From contig NZ_CP051201.1 in NCBI RefSeq assembly GCF_024181285.1, positions 186,001-250,000 on the forward strand: DNA of 64,000 nt, in the 5' to 3' direction. The notes beneath the pieces are model-generated. The model was not told the origin of the DNA. It was given only the letters and a program-made list of their open reading frames with translations, and searched no databases. This DNA comes from Treponema sp. OMZ 790. GTDB taxonomy: Bacteria; Spirochaetota; Spirochaetia; Treponematales; Treponemataceae. The position numbers and the translations under genes are program-made. Positions 9,421 to 18,197 of the stretch are shown here, one piece after another. Every line of letters begins with the position of its first letter. The first letter of the stretch is position 1.

Positions 9421-9697
9421 GGGAACTTTGCGGGCTATTCGTATTGTAGTTAAGGGAAGAGTACAAGGAGTGGGCTTCCGTTATTGGACGCGCTCTCTTG
9501 CAAAGAGCCTTAAGGTAAAAGGCTGGGTGCGTAACCTTGCGGATTATTCAGTCGAAATTTTTGCAGAAGCCGATACGGAAACTCTCGGAGAATTCGTTTA
9601 TGCTCTTAAACACGAACATCCTTATGCCCGTGTTGAAAGCCTTAACTCTGAAGAGGTGCGGGTAAGAGGTTATAAGGATTTTATTATTGAAAACTGA
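9413..9697 (+). CDS. acyP: Acylphosphatase
   Basis: A 94-residue acylphosphatase. The active-site loop GRVQGVGFRYW contains the catalytic Arg, and the catalytic Asn lies in GWVRNLADYSVEI. The enzyme hydrolyses carboxyl-phosphate bonds such as that of acyl phosphates. It overlaps the genes on both sides, so the PHP enzyme, acylphosphatase and membrane phosphodiesterase form one coupled transcript. Confidence 0.93.
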   Translation: MDKGTLRAIRIVVKGRVQGVGFRYWTRSLAKSLKVKGWVRNLADYSVEIFAEADTETLGEFVYALKHEHPYARVESLNSEEVRVRGYKDFIIEN

Positions 9698-11523
9698 ATG
9701 GATTAAAGAAGAATATAAATCTATCATACTGGGATTTATCGAGGGGCTTCCACGTTTTTTAAAGTATCAACTGATAACAAAATTTTTAATTTCAGCCATA
9801 ATATTTCCCGGTTTCGGTTTTATAGTTCAAGCTCTTATAAATATGAGAGGTTTAAAAGCTGTAAGCAATAACGAGATATTTAAATTTATTTTAAGTCCGC
9901 ACGGACTAATTTTTTTAGCAATCGGAATTATAATTTTGATTTGCGGAATTCTTGTAGAAGTGGGCGGATTGATAACTATAAGTGCTCAAGTTTTCTTTAA
10001 AAAAGCTGAAAGTTCTTATAAGGAACTTCTAAAAATAAATTTAAAGAAAATTCCTAAAATGCTGGAACTAGGAACCTTGCTTTTAGTTTTATATATAATA
10101 ATAATAATTGTACCATTAAGCGGCTTTGGAAACAATGTGAGTATTATAGCCGATTTTAGAATTCCTAATTTTATTAAAAGTGTTATTGAAACAAATCCTT
10201 TATACACATCCTTATATTTTCTATTGATTGCAGTTCTGATTTTCTTTAGTTTGCGATGGATTTTTTGTTTTCATTTTTTAATAATCGCAGGCGACAAACC
10301 TTCGAGAGCTTTAAAAAAAAGTGCGAAGTTATTAAAAGATAATAAAAAAAATTTTTTTATTATCTTTATTTGTTTTTCACTTGTAAATGCACTTATCTTT
10401 TCTATTTTAAATGCAGTTTGGATGAGAGCATTTTTATACCTTACAGGTTTTTTAGATCTTTCATTAAGTATCGGAAGAATTTTAATGATATTATTGATTA
10501 TAACTCAAAATTTAATTTTGAGTTTAATTACATTGCTTGTCATCCCATTTGAAATTTATATGCTCACTGTTTTGTTTTATAAATTTACAATACAGGATAA
10601 GAATTTTACTCCTTCCAGCTGTCCTATGGTTCCTGAAAAAATAAAGCCGTCTTTAATAGATAGAATTCTTAAACATAAAAAAGCAACATTCACGTTACTT
10701 TTTATTTTAATAATTATTATTTCGGTTCCATTAGGTTTATTTTTTGATGATTTTTTTAATACAAAAAATGAAATAGTAATTGTCGGTCATCGAGGAGGCG
10801 GCGGTTTTGATATTCCGGAAAACAGTATCTCGTCAATTAAAGAATCCATAAAGCATGGAGTTCACTTTGTTGAAATTGATATTCAACGAACAAAAGATAA
10901 TTTTTATATACTTAATCATGATAAAACCTTTGCCCGTATGGCAGGAGAAAACCGCACTGCGCAGGATATGACTTTGGGAGAAATCAAAAATCTTGATATC
11001 GGTCAAAACTATCCCGGATATGCAGGAGAAAAAGTTTGTACCTTGGATGAAGTTCTGGATTTATGTAAAAATCGGATAGGCATTTTTATAGAATTAAAAT
11101 GTTCGAGTGCAGATAAAAAAATGGTAGACGATGTTTTTCGTATGGTTAGAATTAAAAAAAATGCAGGATGAAATTATTTTAATGGTATCATCTAAAGAAC
11201 TTTTAGAATATGCAAAAATAAAGTATCCTGAAATTAAAACAGGCTTTGTTTTCTTTTTTGCCTTAGGCGATACGGGAAAATTTGATGCAAACTATATCAT
11301 ATTGGAAGAAGATGCTGCGAGTTCTTCTACATTAAATAAAATTCACAAAGCCGGAAAGTTTGCAATTGTGTGGACGGTCAATAAAGAAAAATCTATGGAA
11401 AAATTTGTTGGAGAAGACGTTGACGGTATTATAACCGATGACGTAAAAAGTTTAAAAGAAATAATGGCAAAACGAAATCATCGTTCAGACTTGGAAATTC
11501 TTTTAGATTTAATAAATCGCTAG
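9687..11523 (+). pseudogene. Membrane glycerophosphodiester phosphodiesterase, frameshifted
   Basis: The 5' frame starts at TTG 9687, overlapping acyP by 11 bases. It encodes a hydrophobic N-terminal half of about 350 residues with several membrane segments (GPDPase membrane-domain type), then a GDPD catalytic domain: VIVGHRGGGG, IPENS, VEIDIQ and LNHD. At the A8 run 11154-11161 the frame stops (RIKKNAG); the remaining ~120 residues continue in the next frame to 11523 (TGFVFFFALGD..., GIITDD). Removing one A gives an uninterrupted protein of about 610 residues. It may be a real mutation, a contingency tract, or sequencing error. Confidence 0.8.
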
Positions 11524-11529
11524 CTCTAT

Positions 11530-11555
11530 AAAAAGCGGAACTGTCTCCACTTTTT
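11530..11555. terminator. Bidirectional terminator between convergent genes
   Basis: AAAAAG at 11530-11535 and GGA pair with TCC and CTTTTT at 11550-11555, one mismatch, six-base loop. A run of A on the left and T on the right lets it stop transcription from both the phosphodiesterase and the MFS gene. Confidence 0.6.
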
Positions 11556-11558
11556 AAT

Positions 11559-12887
11559 CTATTCTACCTTATCGTGCTTTTCGCCTCTTGTAACCCTTCC
11601 CATCATAAGCCATGCAAGAAGGAAAAAACATGCACAGTATACAAAGACGGCCCTGTGGCCTGCAAAGTCGATTATAAGACCTGCAAGGAAGGGGGCTATT
11701 ATTGCAGCTCCTTGAGAAAAGGTATAGTATAAACCTGTGTAAAGACCTATGTGAGAAAAGCCTGCCATTTGCCAAAGCATCGGGAAGGAGTTTGCTATTA
11801 TACAGATCCAAAAAATACCGAAGATAAACATCATACCCCAAAAAAGATATTTTATTTGTCCTCCTGCAAGTCCTAGGATGTATGCAATTTCGGTTAAGAA
11901 AAATTGGGCTAGACACAAGCTTGCGACAACGACTAAGGCGATCCTTATCATTCTTTTTCGTCCCCACTTACTTGCGGCATATCCCATTGGAATGGCTGAC
12001 AAGGCTGAGGCTATGCCTACCATTCCTGCTGCAAAGGCTCCCTGACCTGTTGATACACCGAAATTTTTTATGCTGTACTCGGCGATATAAGGCAGCATTC
12101 CTTGATAACCTAGGAACCATAAAAAAAGCGAAACAAGAACAAAGAGGGCACTCTTATCAGGCTTTTCTTCGCCTTCAATTTTTCTGCCTGCCAATACGGT
12201 TTTCATAGCTTGTATAAAGGGAACTTTTTTTTCTTCTTCTTTTTCGGGAGAAACGGGAGGCGGAACATTTTTTTCTTTTACAAAGAGAAAGAGCATTAGG
12301 GTTGCAAGGATTACCAAAAGACCTGCTGCAGGAAAGGAAAGAACATCCTTTGTGTGTCCTATAATGGGAAGGACTGTATCTATGTCCATTAGACGGGCTA
12401 AAAATAATGTTCCCACTATTGCTGCAATGTTTCCCATAGTGTTTATAACTCCGTTTCCCTGCGAGCGGAATTCCGCGGGAACAATGTCAGGCATTAAAGC
12501 AATTACGGGGCCCCGCACCGATTGTTTAAATAAATTAAGCAAGGCAAGCACTATTATCAATGCAGTTAATGAGGTCTTTGCTGCATAGGGAATATAACTA
12601 AAGGTAATTGCCGACAGGGGAAGAAGAACAATTATCCACGGCATTCGTCTTCCTATTTTTGTGCGGGTTCGATCCGACCATGCCGAAACAATGGGGATTA
12701 ATAATATTGCCAAAACATTATCAAGAGACATCAACATTCCGACAAGCCATTTAAAAGGAATATAACGGCTTAAAAAAATCGTTACATAACTGTCATACAA
12801 TGGATCCATAAGTCCCATCGTAAAAAAACCTGCTCCGATCAAAAAAGTTATCGGAAGGTATTTTCTAAATCCGTCTTTTTGTTTCAT
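11559..12887 (-). CDS. MFS transporter (SLC45/GPH-like)
   Basis: A 442-residue major facilitator with about 12 membrane segments and a long central loop rich in Glu and Lys (about 205-245). SAWSDRTRTKIGRRMPWI after membrane segment 2 matches the D-R-x-x-x-G-R-R loop motif of sugar/cation symporters, and the second half has GYAASKWGRKRMIR. The likely substrate is a sugar or glycoside, unproven. Its start codon lies just downstream of a dispersed hairpin element (12900-13050). Confidence 0.8.
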   Translation of the reverse strand: MKQKDGFRKYLPITFLIGAGFFTMGLMDPLYDSYVTIFLSRYIPFKWLVGMLMSLDNVLAILLIPIVSAWSDRTRTKIGRRMPWIIVLLPLSAITFSYIPYAAKTSLTALIIVLALLNLFKQSVRGPVIALMPDIVPAEFRSQGNGVINTMGNIAAIVGTLFLARLMDIDTVLPIIGHTKDVLSFPAAGLLVILATLMLFLFVKEKNVPPPVSPEKEEEKKVPFIQAMKTVLAGRKIEGEEKPDKSALFVLVSLFLWFLGYQGMLPYIAEYSIKNFGVSTGQGAFAAGMVGIASALSAIPMGYAASKWGRKRMIRIALVVVASLCLAQFFLTEIAYILGLAGGQIKYLFWGMMFIFGIFWICIIANSFPMLWQMAGFSHIGLYTGLYYTFSQGAAIIAPFLAGLIIDFAGHRAVFVYCACFFLLAWLMMGRVTRGEKHDKVE

Positions 12888-12899
12888 AGTTTCTCCAAT

Positions 12900-13050
12900 A
12901 AAAACTTTTTGTAAGGATTATTAAATCCTGAAAAAAGTTTTTTCAAGTGTGTGCGGAAAGCACACACATACAATAATGCGAGGTTTTGTACCTATGGTAC
13001 AAAACTCGGCAGATAAACAGTGAGGCTGAATTTCTGCCGAACTGTTTATC
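12900..13050 (-). repeat. Dispersed four-hairpin element, copy 1
   Basis: Located directly upstream of the MFS start codon, read with the gene on the minus strand. Plus-strand stems: AAAAACTTTTT with inner GGATT/AATCC; GTGTGTGC/GCACACAC; GTTTTGTACC/GGTACAAAAC; GATAAACAG/CTGTTTATC. TCTCC (GGAGA on the gene strand) borders both ends, so the gene's ribosome-binding site touches the element. Related copies lie at 54472, 59709 and 59865. Confidence 0.8.
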
Positions 13051-13074
13051 ATATCTCCTTACAAATTTTATCTC

Positions 13075-13103
13075 TTAACAGTATAAACTATATTTGCTAT
13101 AAT
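13075..13103 (+). promoter_or_regulatory. Sigma-70-type promoter for the phosphodiesterase gene
   Basis: TTAACA at 13075-13080, a 17-bp spacer, and a perfect TATAAT at 13098-13103, about 45 bp upstream of the gene start. The element at 12900-13050 abuts its upstream side. Confidence 0.75.
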
Positions 13104-13147
13104 AGCCATAGTAAATATAAAAAAATCAATTTATGAGGAGCTTGAAT

Positions 13148-13930
13148 ATGATAAAAGAAATTTTACCTAATGCAAAACGCCCCCTTCTTTTTGGTCACCG
13201 AGGAGTTCCAAGCTTAGCTCCTGAAAATACTATGGCCTCATTTGAAAAAGCTGTAGAGCTGGGTATCCCCGGAGTTGAACTGGATGTGCATTTAACCAAA
13301 ACAGGAGAACTTGTTGTTGTTCATGATTCCTCAATTAAGCGCACCGGAAGAATTTATGAAAATGGAAGGCCTATTGAGGCTCCGGATTTGAAAGTTGAAG
13401 ATTTATCTTGGGAAGAATTACAAAAATACGACTTCGGTCTTTGGTTTTCAAAAGAATATGAGGGAGAAAGGCTTCCCCTGCTGTATGATGTGCTTAAACT
13501 TTTAGGTTCCGATATATATGTAGATATAGAAATTAAAATAGATAACTTAAAATACAATGACGTTGTAGAAAAAATTTATCAGGTTTTGCAGGATATTTTA
13601 AAAATTCTGCCTGAAAATCCGCACAGATTTTTGGTTTCTTCTTTTAATCCCTTTGCAATAAGATATTTTTCAAAAATATGTTCCGATATTCCTACTGCCT
13701 TAATCTATGATAAGCATCCCAACACTCCCTTCTTTTTAAAAAAGGGCAGGGGGCTTTTATTTTGTAAACCTGATATTTTAAAGTCTTCTTATAAATGCTT
13801 TACTAAAAAGAAAAATAAAGAAGTTTGGTGCTGGACTGTTGACGATAAAGAAAATGCCGCGGAGCTTATCAAAAATGGAGTAAGCGGAATTACTTCTAAT
13901 AGGCCTCAGGATATAAGGGAGATTTTATAA
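13148..13930 (+). CDS. Glycerophosphodiester phosphodiesterase, soluble
   Basis: A 260-residue GDPD enzyme that splits glycerophosphodiesters into an alcohol and glycerol 3-phosphate. Motifs: LFGHRGVPSLAPENT (catalytic His and metal ligands), VELDVHLTK, VVHD and, near the end, VWCWTVDD and GVSGITSNRP. No signal peptide, so cytoplasmic. The ATG at 13148 is chosen because GAGGAG lies 7 bases upstream; an ATG at 13133 overlaps that site. It overlaps the convergent reductase by 6 bases. Confidence 0.9.
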   Translation: MIKEILPNAKRPLLFGHRGVPSLAPENTMASFEKAVELGIPGVELDVHLTKTGELVVVHDSSIKRTGRIYENGRPIEAPDLKVEDLSWEELQKYDFGLWFSKEYEGERLPLLYDVLKLLGSDIYVDIEIKIDNLKYNDVVEKIYQVLQDILKILPENPHRFLVSSFNPFAIRYFSKICSDIPTALIYDKHPNTPFFLKKGRGLLFCKPDILKSSYKCFTKKKNKEVWCWTVDDKENAAELIKNGVSGITSNRPQDIREIL

Positions 13931-14797
13931 ATTCTTTAAAACAAGATTAAGGTTTTCTTTTAGTTTTTGCATTTCTTTAGGAGCCTTCATTGAATGGCGG
14001 TACATAAACTTATTTCCGAATTCGCTCTTATATGTTAGTTTTAAGATGAAGGCGATAAGAAAAAGAGGACAAATTGTAACAAGATAAAATTTATTTGGAG
14101 AAAGCATTTTCCGTTTTGCCAAGAATCTAAAATTATCCCTCATCGTTTTACCTGCCTCATACATAATTTTTTTGTTTAAGTATACGGTTTTAGGCTCATC
14201 GCTTTTATAATAAGCATCCGCAAGCGGAACGACCATTGCAAGATGGGAAAGCTGCCATTTATGCATATCGGGGACAATCTGATAAGGAATCTTGCTCTTT
14301 TTGAAAAAAGAAGCTAGAAGTTTTGAGCGTTCAGTTTTTTTACCGTCCTTTTCTCCGAATGTTGTAGGCTGAATAAGGCGGGGAGTGAGGGCTGCATCCA
14401 AGATGCCGTCATCAATACTGCCTCCCGCTCCCGGAAAAGCCGGTAGAATTTTTCCTTTTCCGCAAAGTTTTTCAAGCTCGGCATATGGGCTTATGGTGTT
14501 TACCATTGTAACTATGGTTTTGCTCTTGTTTTCTTTTAATTCGCTCAAGGCTTCTTTTAAGTTATCTTCACGCACGGTTAAAAAAATAAAATCGTAGATA
14601 TCATCATCAAAAACTTTTTCAAGCACTTTCACATTTGCAGTTTTTATTTTCTTTTTTTCAAAATAGGATAGACCTTTTTCTTTTAATTCCTGCAAACGGC
14701 TTCCCCTTGCATAGATTGAAACATCAGAGCCTCCTTTTGAAAAATAAACCGCATATAAACTTCCTATAACCCCGGCCCCATAAATTAAAATTTTCAT
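13925..14797 (-). CDS. Ketopantoate reductase-family NADP dehydrogenase
   Basis: A 290-residue protein with the Rossmann motif IYGAGVIGSLYA at the very N-terminus and SIYARGSRLQELKEKGL, the usual PanE/ApbA start. The C-terminal half has a hydrophobic stretch (FYLVTICPLFLIAFILKL) not typical of PanE, so it may act on a different substrate or associate with the membrane. No pantothenate genes are adjacent, so the panE symbol is not assigned. Confidence 0.75.
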   Translation of the reverse strand: MKILIYGAGVIGSLYAVYFSKGGSDVSIYARGSRLQELKEKGLSYFEKKKIKTANVKVLEKVFDDDIYDFIFLTVREDNLKEALSELKENKSKTIVTMVNTISPYAELEKLCGKGKILPAFPGAGGSIDDGILDAALTPRLIQPTTFGEKDGKKTERSKLLASFFKKSKIPYQIVPDMHKWQLSHLAMVVPLADAYYKSDEPKTVYLNKKIMYEAGKTMRDNFRFLAKRKMLSPNKFYLVTICPLFLIAFILKLTYKSEFGNKFMYRHSMKAPKEMQKLKENLNLVLKNL

Positions 14798-14806
14798 TTG
14801 TACAGC

Positions 14807-15322
14807 TTACTCCATGTTCATTGTATAAATATTTGATTCAAATTCCATATCCGTACCGCGTTTTTTAAATATTTGTGTCTCTTTTATTTTTAATCCGCAT
14901 TTTTCCATCACTCGGCAAGAGGCCTTATTTTCTTTTGCAACTGTACAATAAAAATTATGTACGCCGAATGAGTAAGCAAAATTTATCAAAGCTTTTACCA
15001 TCTCGGTTGCAAGCCCTTGGCCCCATAATTCTTTTTTTACTGTATAGCCGAAGCCCCAATGACCCTTTGGTCCTTCCGTCCCTAAACAGCAGGTTGCAAC
15101 TGGCTCTCCTGTATTTTTGCAAACAGCAATAAAAGGATATTCATCTTCCCATTCATCTATATCGTAAATTACCTTTCTAAGTTCATCGCCGTTTTTATAC
15201 GGTGCATCTGCAAGATACTTTCCGTTTTCAGGATCACCCCAAAGTTTTGCTGCAAAATCCGCATCGTCAAGTGTCATACTGCGTAAAATAAGTCTTTCCG
15301 TTTCTATATCTTTTGTTTTCAT
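14807..15322 (-). CDS. GNAT acetyltransferase (RimJ/RimL-like)
   Basis: A 171-residue GNAT protein. The start IETERLILRSMTLDDADFAAKLW (first part quoted loosely: ERLILRSMTLDDA) is the RimJ/RimL form, GYTVKKELWGQGLATEM is the acetyl-CoA-binding motif A, and SCRVMEKCGLK is motif B. It transfers acetyl from acetyl-CoA to an amine; the substrate is unknown. Ten bases separate it from the downstream reductase gene, so the two are likely co-transcribed. Confidence 0.85.
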   Translation of the reverse strand: MKTKDIETERLILRSMTLDDADFAAKLWGDPENGKYLADAPYKNGDELRKVIYDIDEWEDEYPFIAVCKNTGEPVATCCLGTEGPKGHWGFGYTVKKELWGQGLATEMVKALINFAYSFGVHNFYCTVAKENKASCRVMEKCGLKIKETQIFKKRGTDMEFESNIYTMNME

Positions 15323-15337
15323 TTGTACTCCATGTTT

Positions 15338-15776
15338 TTACTTAATAGTTTGAATAAATCCGCACTTGTTGTACCAATTTATTGCCGTTTTATTTTTTGC
15401 TTCGACATCAAGATAGATTTCCAAATCCTGATTTTTAAAATAATTTATGACTCTATTTATAAGAGATATTCCGATACCGTATTTTTGATATTTTTTTAGA
15501 ACTGCAATAACACTTGATGTAAGCCGAATTCTCTTTTATAAATGAAATAATAAAACCTGCATATTCTTCATTATATTTCGCAACAAAACAAGAATCGGGA
15601 TTAAAGAGGTCTATTTTATACCAATCGCTTTTCCATGCTTTATCGCAAAAGGCATCGGCATATATTTGCGGAATAATATCTTTGTGTTGAATTTCATTAA
15701 ATTTTTCGATTTTAATATTTTTATTTTTATTACCCAAAAGTTTTTTAGGTATAAGATATTTAATCCAATTCTGCAT
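15338..15776 (-). pseudogene. GNAT acetyltransferase, frameshifted
   Basis: The start (ATG at 15776, with AAGGAG upstream inside the methyltransferase gene) reads a GNAT N-terminal half (AYADAF-type region, then CFVAKYNEEYAGFIISFIKE). Near 15525-15545 the frame changes; the other frame continues with SSVIAVLKKYQKYGIGISLI and then KNKTAINWYNKCGFIQTIK, the acetyl-CoA-binding and C-terminal motifs, to a stop at 15338. One-base indel near an A run; a complete enzyme of about 145 residues would result without it. Confidence 0.75.
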
Positions 15777-16404
15777 TTTGCTCCTTATAAATTATAAATA
15801 CGCCTGAGCAATAAGATATTTTGATAAAATCCGTTTTTAAATGAGGAAACCAAAAATTAAATCTTTCGGCAATTAAGTAATATTCTTCATCGTCCCATAG
15901 GTCATAGTCTTTTTTTCTTGCCGCTTCCATATCTTCTTCCGTTTCAAATGAGACATCTCCGAAAATAATAATTCCCTTAGGTTTTAAAGATTTTAACAGC
16001 CTGAGAATATATGATTTTTTTGCTTCGTCATCTATGTGATGAATTGCGTAGGTGCTGATTATAACATCGAATTGTTTTGCTGCGAATTCTTTCGGGAGTC
16101 CGTCTGCAAAATCAAATTGTAAAAGTTCTGCATTCGGCATTTTTTGTTTTGCTTTTTTGATCATCTCAATTGAAAAGTCTATTCCGCAAATATTATAGCC
16201 GTCGTCATAAAGTTTTTTTGTTAAAATGCCCGTACCGAATCCTATGTCTAAAATATCTTTAGCATTTTGATGGCGGATCTTTTCGTATACCGTACCGAGA
16301 ACCTTTTTATAGCCGGCAAACGGATAAACATTTTCTTCGTCGGATATTTCTACTTGTTTGTCATAATTATTTGACCATAGGTCAAAACCTTTATTGTCCA
16401 GCAT
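15760..16404 (-). CDS. SAM-dependent methyltransferase
   Basis: A 214-residue class I methyltransferase: ILDIGFGTGILTKKLYDDG is the SAM-binding motif I, ICGIDFSIEMIKKAK motif post-I, and FDVIISTYAIHHID motif II. It resembles YrrT/UbiE-like small-molecule methyltransferases. The ATG at 16404 has GGAGG upstream. It overlaps the GNAT gene by 17 bases and sits directly after the Rrf2 gene, so the three are probably one transcript. Confidence 0.85.
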   Translation of the reverse strand: MLDNKGFDLWSNNYDKQVEISDEENVYPFAGYKKVLGTVYEKIRHQNAKDILDIGFGTGILTKKLYDDGYNICGIDFSIEMIKKAKQKMPNAELLQFDFADGLPKEFAAKQFDVIISTYAIHHIDDEAKKSYILRLLKSLKPKGIIIFGDVSFETEEDMEAARKKDYDLWDDEEYYLIAERFNFWFPHLKTDFIKISYCSGVFIIYKEQNAELD

Positions 16405-16446
16405 TATGTTCCTCCTTATGATTACAGGTTTTATATTAATTAACAA

Positions 16447-16881
16447 TTAAGATATCTGCATGTTTTTTATTTTATTTAAAATCGCTTGCAGGGTAAATGA
16501 ATTTAATTTTTTTTCGAGGGCGGTTTGAGCGTCCATAAAGTAGCCGTCAAGTAAAAAATTTATTCTTTGTGCAACAGGGCATTCGTTCGGAGGTGTATCA
16601 TGTATTTTAAAAAGTTTGCCGTCTTTTACGGATTCTACCGCATTAAAAATATCGAGGAAGGTTATTTGGTTTGCATTTTTTTTTAATGCGATACCGCCTG
16701 TTCCTTGAGTAATTTCTATAAGCCCGGCATCTTTTAACGCGCCCATCAGTTTTCGTATAACTACCGGATTTGTCTTTACGCTTTCGGCAAGAAAATCGCT
16801 GGTTACCTTACACTTATCTTTAAAGAATTCCACGCAGAGTAGAATATGAATTGACACCGAAAATTTTGTTCCTATTTGCAT
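16447..16881 (-). CDS. Rrf2-family transcriptional regulator
   Basis: A 144-residue Rrf2 protein (winged helix). The start TKFSVSIHILLCVEFF and the recognition region SVKTNPVVIRKLMGALKDAG fit the YwnA-type subgroup. The three conserved cysteines that hold Fe-S clusters in IscR/NsrR are not arranged in the usual loop; only Cys near CPVAQ is present in that region, so an Fe-S cluster is unlikely. The operator at 16895-16924 lies directly upstream. Confidence 0.85.
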   Translation of the reverse strand: MQIGTKFSVSIHILLCVEFFKDKCKVTSDFLAESVKTNPVVIRKLMGALKDAGLIEITQGTGGIALKKNANQITFLDIFNAVESVKDGKLFKIHDTPPNECPVAQRINFLLDGYFMDAQTALEKKLNSFTLQAILNKIKNMQIS

Positions 16882-16894
16882 AAGCCGTCCTAAC

Positions 16895-16924
16895 CTTATA
16901 TAGTTTATACTAAAACTATATAAG
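16895..16924 (-). promoter_or_regulatory. Perfect 12-bp inverted repeat upstream of the Rrf2 gene
   Basis: CTTATATAGTTT (16895-16906) and AAACTATATAAG (16913-16924) are exactly complementary with a 6-bp centre, 13 bp upstream of the Rrf2 start codon. The size and A/T pattern fit an autoregulatory Rrf2 operator. Confidence 0.7.
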
Positions 16925-16954
16925 ATACAATAGGTCGGACGGCTGATGGAGCTT

Positions 16955-17590
16955 TTATAAACTTACAACCGAAAAATTATCTTGAACGAATTTTGCATTT
17001 TCTACTTCATCAATCATAGCAACGGCATAATCGGCATAGCTTATTGTACTCTCTCCCTGCGAATTGAAAGAGAGCTCTTTACCTGCAAGTTTATATTTTC
17101 CGGTACGTTCACCTTCGACCTTAAAATACAATGGCGGCGATAAGTAAGTCCACAAAACATCTTTTCTTTCCTTTAATTCAAAAAAAGCATCCGTTTCTGC
17201 CTGTGCCAGGGGCCGGAATTCTTTGGGAAAATCGGGAGCATTAAGTAAGATTGTTTTATGCTCCTTGTCCGTGTAAAGGCAAGCTGCTCCTCCGACTACT
17301 AAAAGCCGCGTTTTAGTGTTTTTTAAGCAATCACATAAATGCCTTAATGAAGTGATGTGCAGATTAAAAGTTTCCGGTGTCCACGCGCCAAAGGCATCGA
17401 TGACCGCATCAAAGCTTGCCAAATCTTCAGGTTTTAAATCAAATAAATCTTTTTGAAGAACCTTTACCTTTTCATTTTTAGCGCAAGGCTGACGGATAAC
17501 GGCAGTTACATCAAAGCCCCGCATTACAGCTTCATTTGTGAGGCATTGACCTTGCTTTCCATTTGCTCCGATAATTGCAATCTTTTTCAT
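16955..17590 (-). CDS. NAD(P)H-binding protein (NmrA/YwnB-like)
   Basis: A 211-residue short Rossmann protein: KKIAIIGANGKQGQCLTNEA is the dinucleotide-binding start. Relatives (YwnB, SDR a5 type) are often redox-regulated and adjacent to Rrf2/HxlR genes, as here. The ATG at 17590 has GGAGG at the right distance. It sits under a strong promoter overlapped by palindromic sites (17611-17684). The reaction is not known. Confidence 0.8.
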   Translation of the reverse strand: MKKIAIIGANGKQGQCLTNEAVMRGFDVTAVIRQPCAKNEKVKVLQKDLFDLKPEDLASFDAVIDAFGAWTPETFNLHITSLRHLCDCLKNTKTRLLVVGGAACLYTDKEHKTILLNAPDFPKEFRPLAQAETDAFFELKERKDVLWTYLSPPLYFKVEGERTGKYKLAGKELSFNSQGESTISYADYAVAMIDEVENAKFVQDNFSVVSL

Positions 17591-17610
17591 TAGAACCTCC
17601 AATGTTTTTA

Positions 17611-17684
17611 TACTATAGTTGTAACTATAATTGTTACAGCTATAGTATAATCTTTTGTTGATGTAATGTCAATAGTTACAACTA
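17611..17684 (-). promoter_or_regulatory. Promoter overlapped by palindromic operators
   Basis: On the minus strand, TTGACA (17667-17672), a 17-bp spacer and TATACT (17644-17649) form a strong promoter. A 15-bp inverted repeat with one mismatch (TACTATAGTTGTAAC at 17611-17625, GTTACAGCTATAGTA at 17633-17647) covers the -10 box, and a second site TAGTTACAACTA lies just beyond the -35. The shared motif TAGTTGTAAC suggests a MarR/HxlR- or Rrf2-type repressor acting on the NmrA-like gene. Confidence 0.75.
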
Positions 17685-17724
17685 AAATTTTTTAATATAT
17701 TTTATTCGTGCGGAGGGTTTAATA

Positions 17725-17745
17725 CCCCGACGCTTTGCGTCGGGG
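17725..17745 (-). terminator. GC-rich hairpin after the VapBC module
   Basis: CCCCGACGC and GCGTCGGGG form a perfect 9-bp stem with a TTT loop. It lies between the toxin-antitoxin pair and the next gene's promoter and probably ends the vapBC transcript; the T tract on that strand is weak. Confidence 0.6.
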
Positions 17746-17796
17746 TTGTTGATTTGAGATTCACATATAGTTCTATTTTTATTTCCAAATCATTAA

Positions 17797-18197
17797 TTAC
17801 ACGGATATGATAAAATTTTCATCATAATATGGAATCAATGAATCATGAGAAACATGTTTTCTACCTTTGCTTGGCAAATTAACATGCGATCAAATGGATC
17901 GTTATGTATTTTTGGTGCCTTTTTAGAATAAGTAAGTGTTCCAAGTGCAGTTACATGATTTGGTTTTACATATAGGCAAGATAAATTTGCTTTAAGGCTT
18001 AGTTTATCCAAATGTTCTCCTGAAAATTGAAAAGAATCAGGATATTTTAAATGTTTAAGTTGAGCTTCCCAAATATTTATTGAGCTATAAAAAATGTCAT
18101 TTTGAGGATTTAGTATAATTTTTCTAGCTTTTTGAGAAAGTCTTTTATCATTTTGGTGCAGCCATATTAAAATATGTGTATCTAATAAGATTTTCAT
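17797..18197 (-). pseudogene. vapC: PIN-domain toxin VapC, C-terminus frameshifted
   Basis: The start MKILLDTHILIWL (first catalytic Asp), the SSINIWEAQLK helix and DPFDRMLICQA (third acidic site) are those of a VapC ribonuclease. The frame then ends at 17835 after ENMFLMIH. In another frame the sequence continues DSLIPYYDENFIISV to 17797, the expected PIN tail. The fourth acidic residue (normally in T-x-D) is lost from the main frame. Loss of one copy of a 7-bp tandem repeat (CTCATGA) explains the break. The toxin is probably inactive. Confidence 0.8.

Noticed and set aside
11150..11165. Programmed ribosomal frameshift at the A8 run
   Set aside because: The A run could allow slippage, but the needed shift is +1, and no downstream stimulatory structure or conserved arrangement is visible.
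12650..12680. GGTTCGATCCG resembling a tRNA T-loop
   Set aside because: It lies inside the MFS gene, and no acceptor or anticodon stems can be drawn.
12921..13052. A 43-codon frame with a ribosome-binding site in copy 1 of the dispersed element
   Set aside because: Copy 2 has an early stop and copies 3-4 have CTG in place of the ATG, so the frame is not conserved whereas the stems are.
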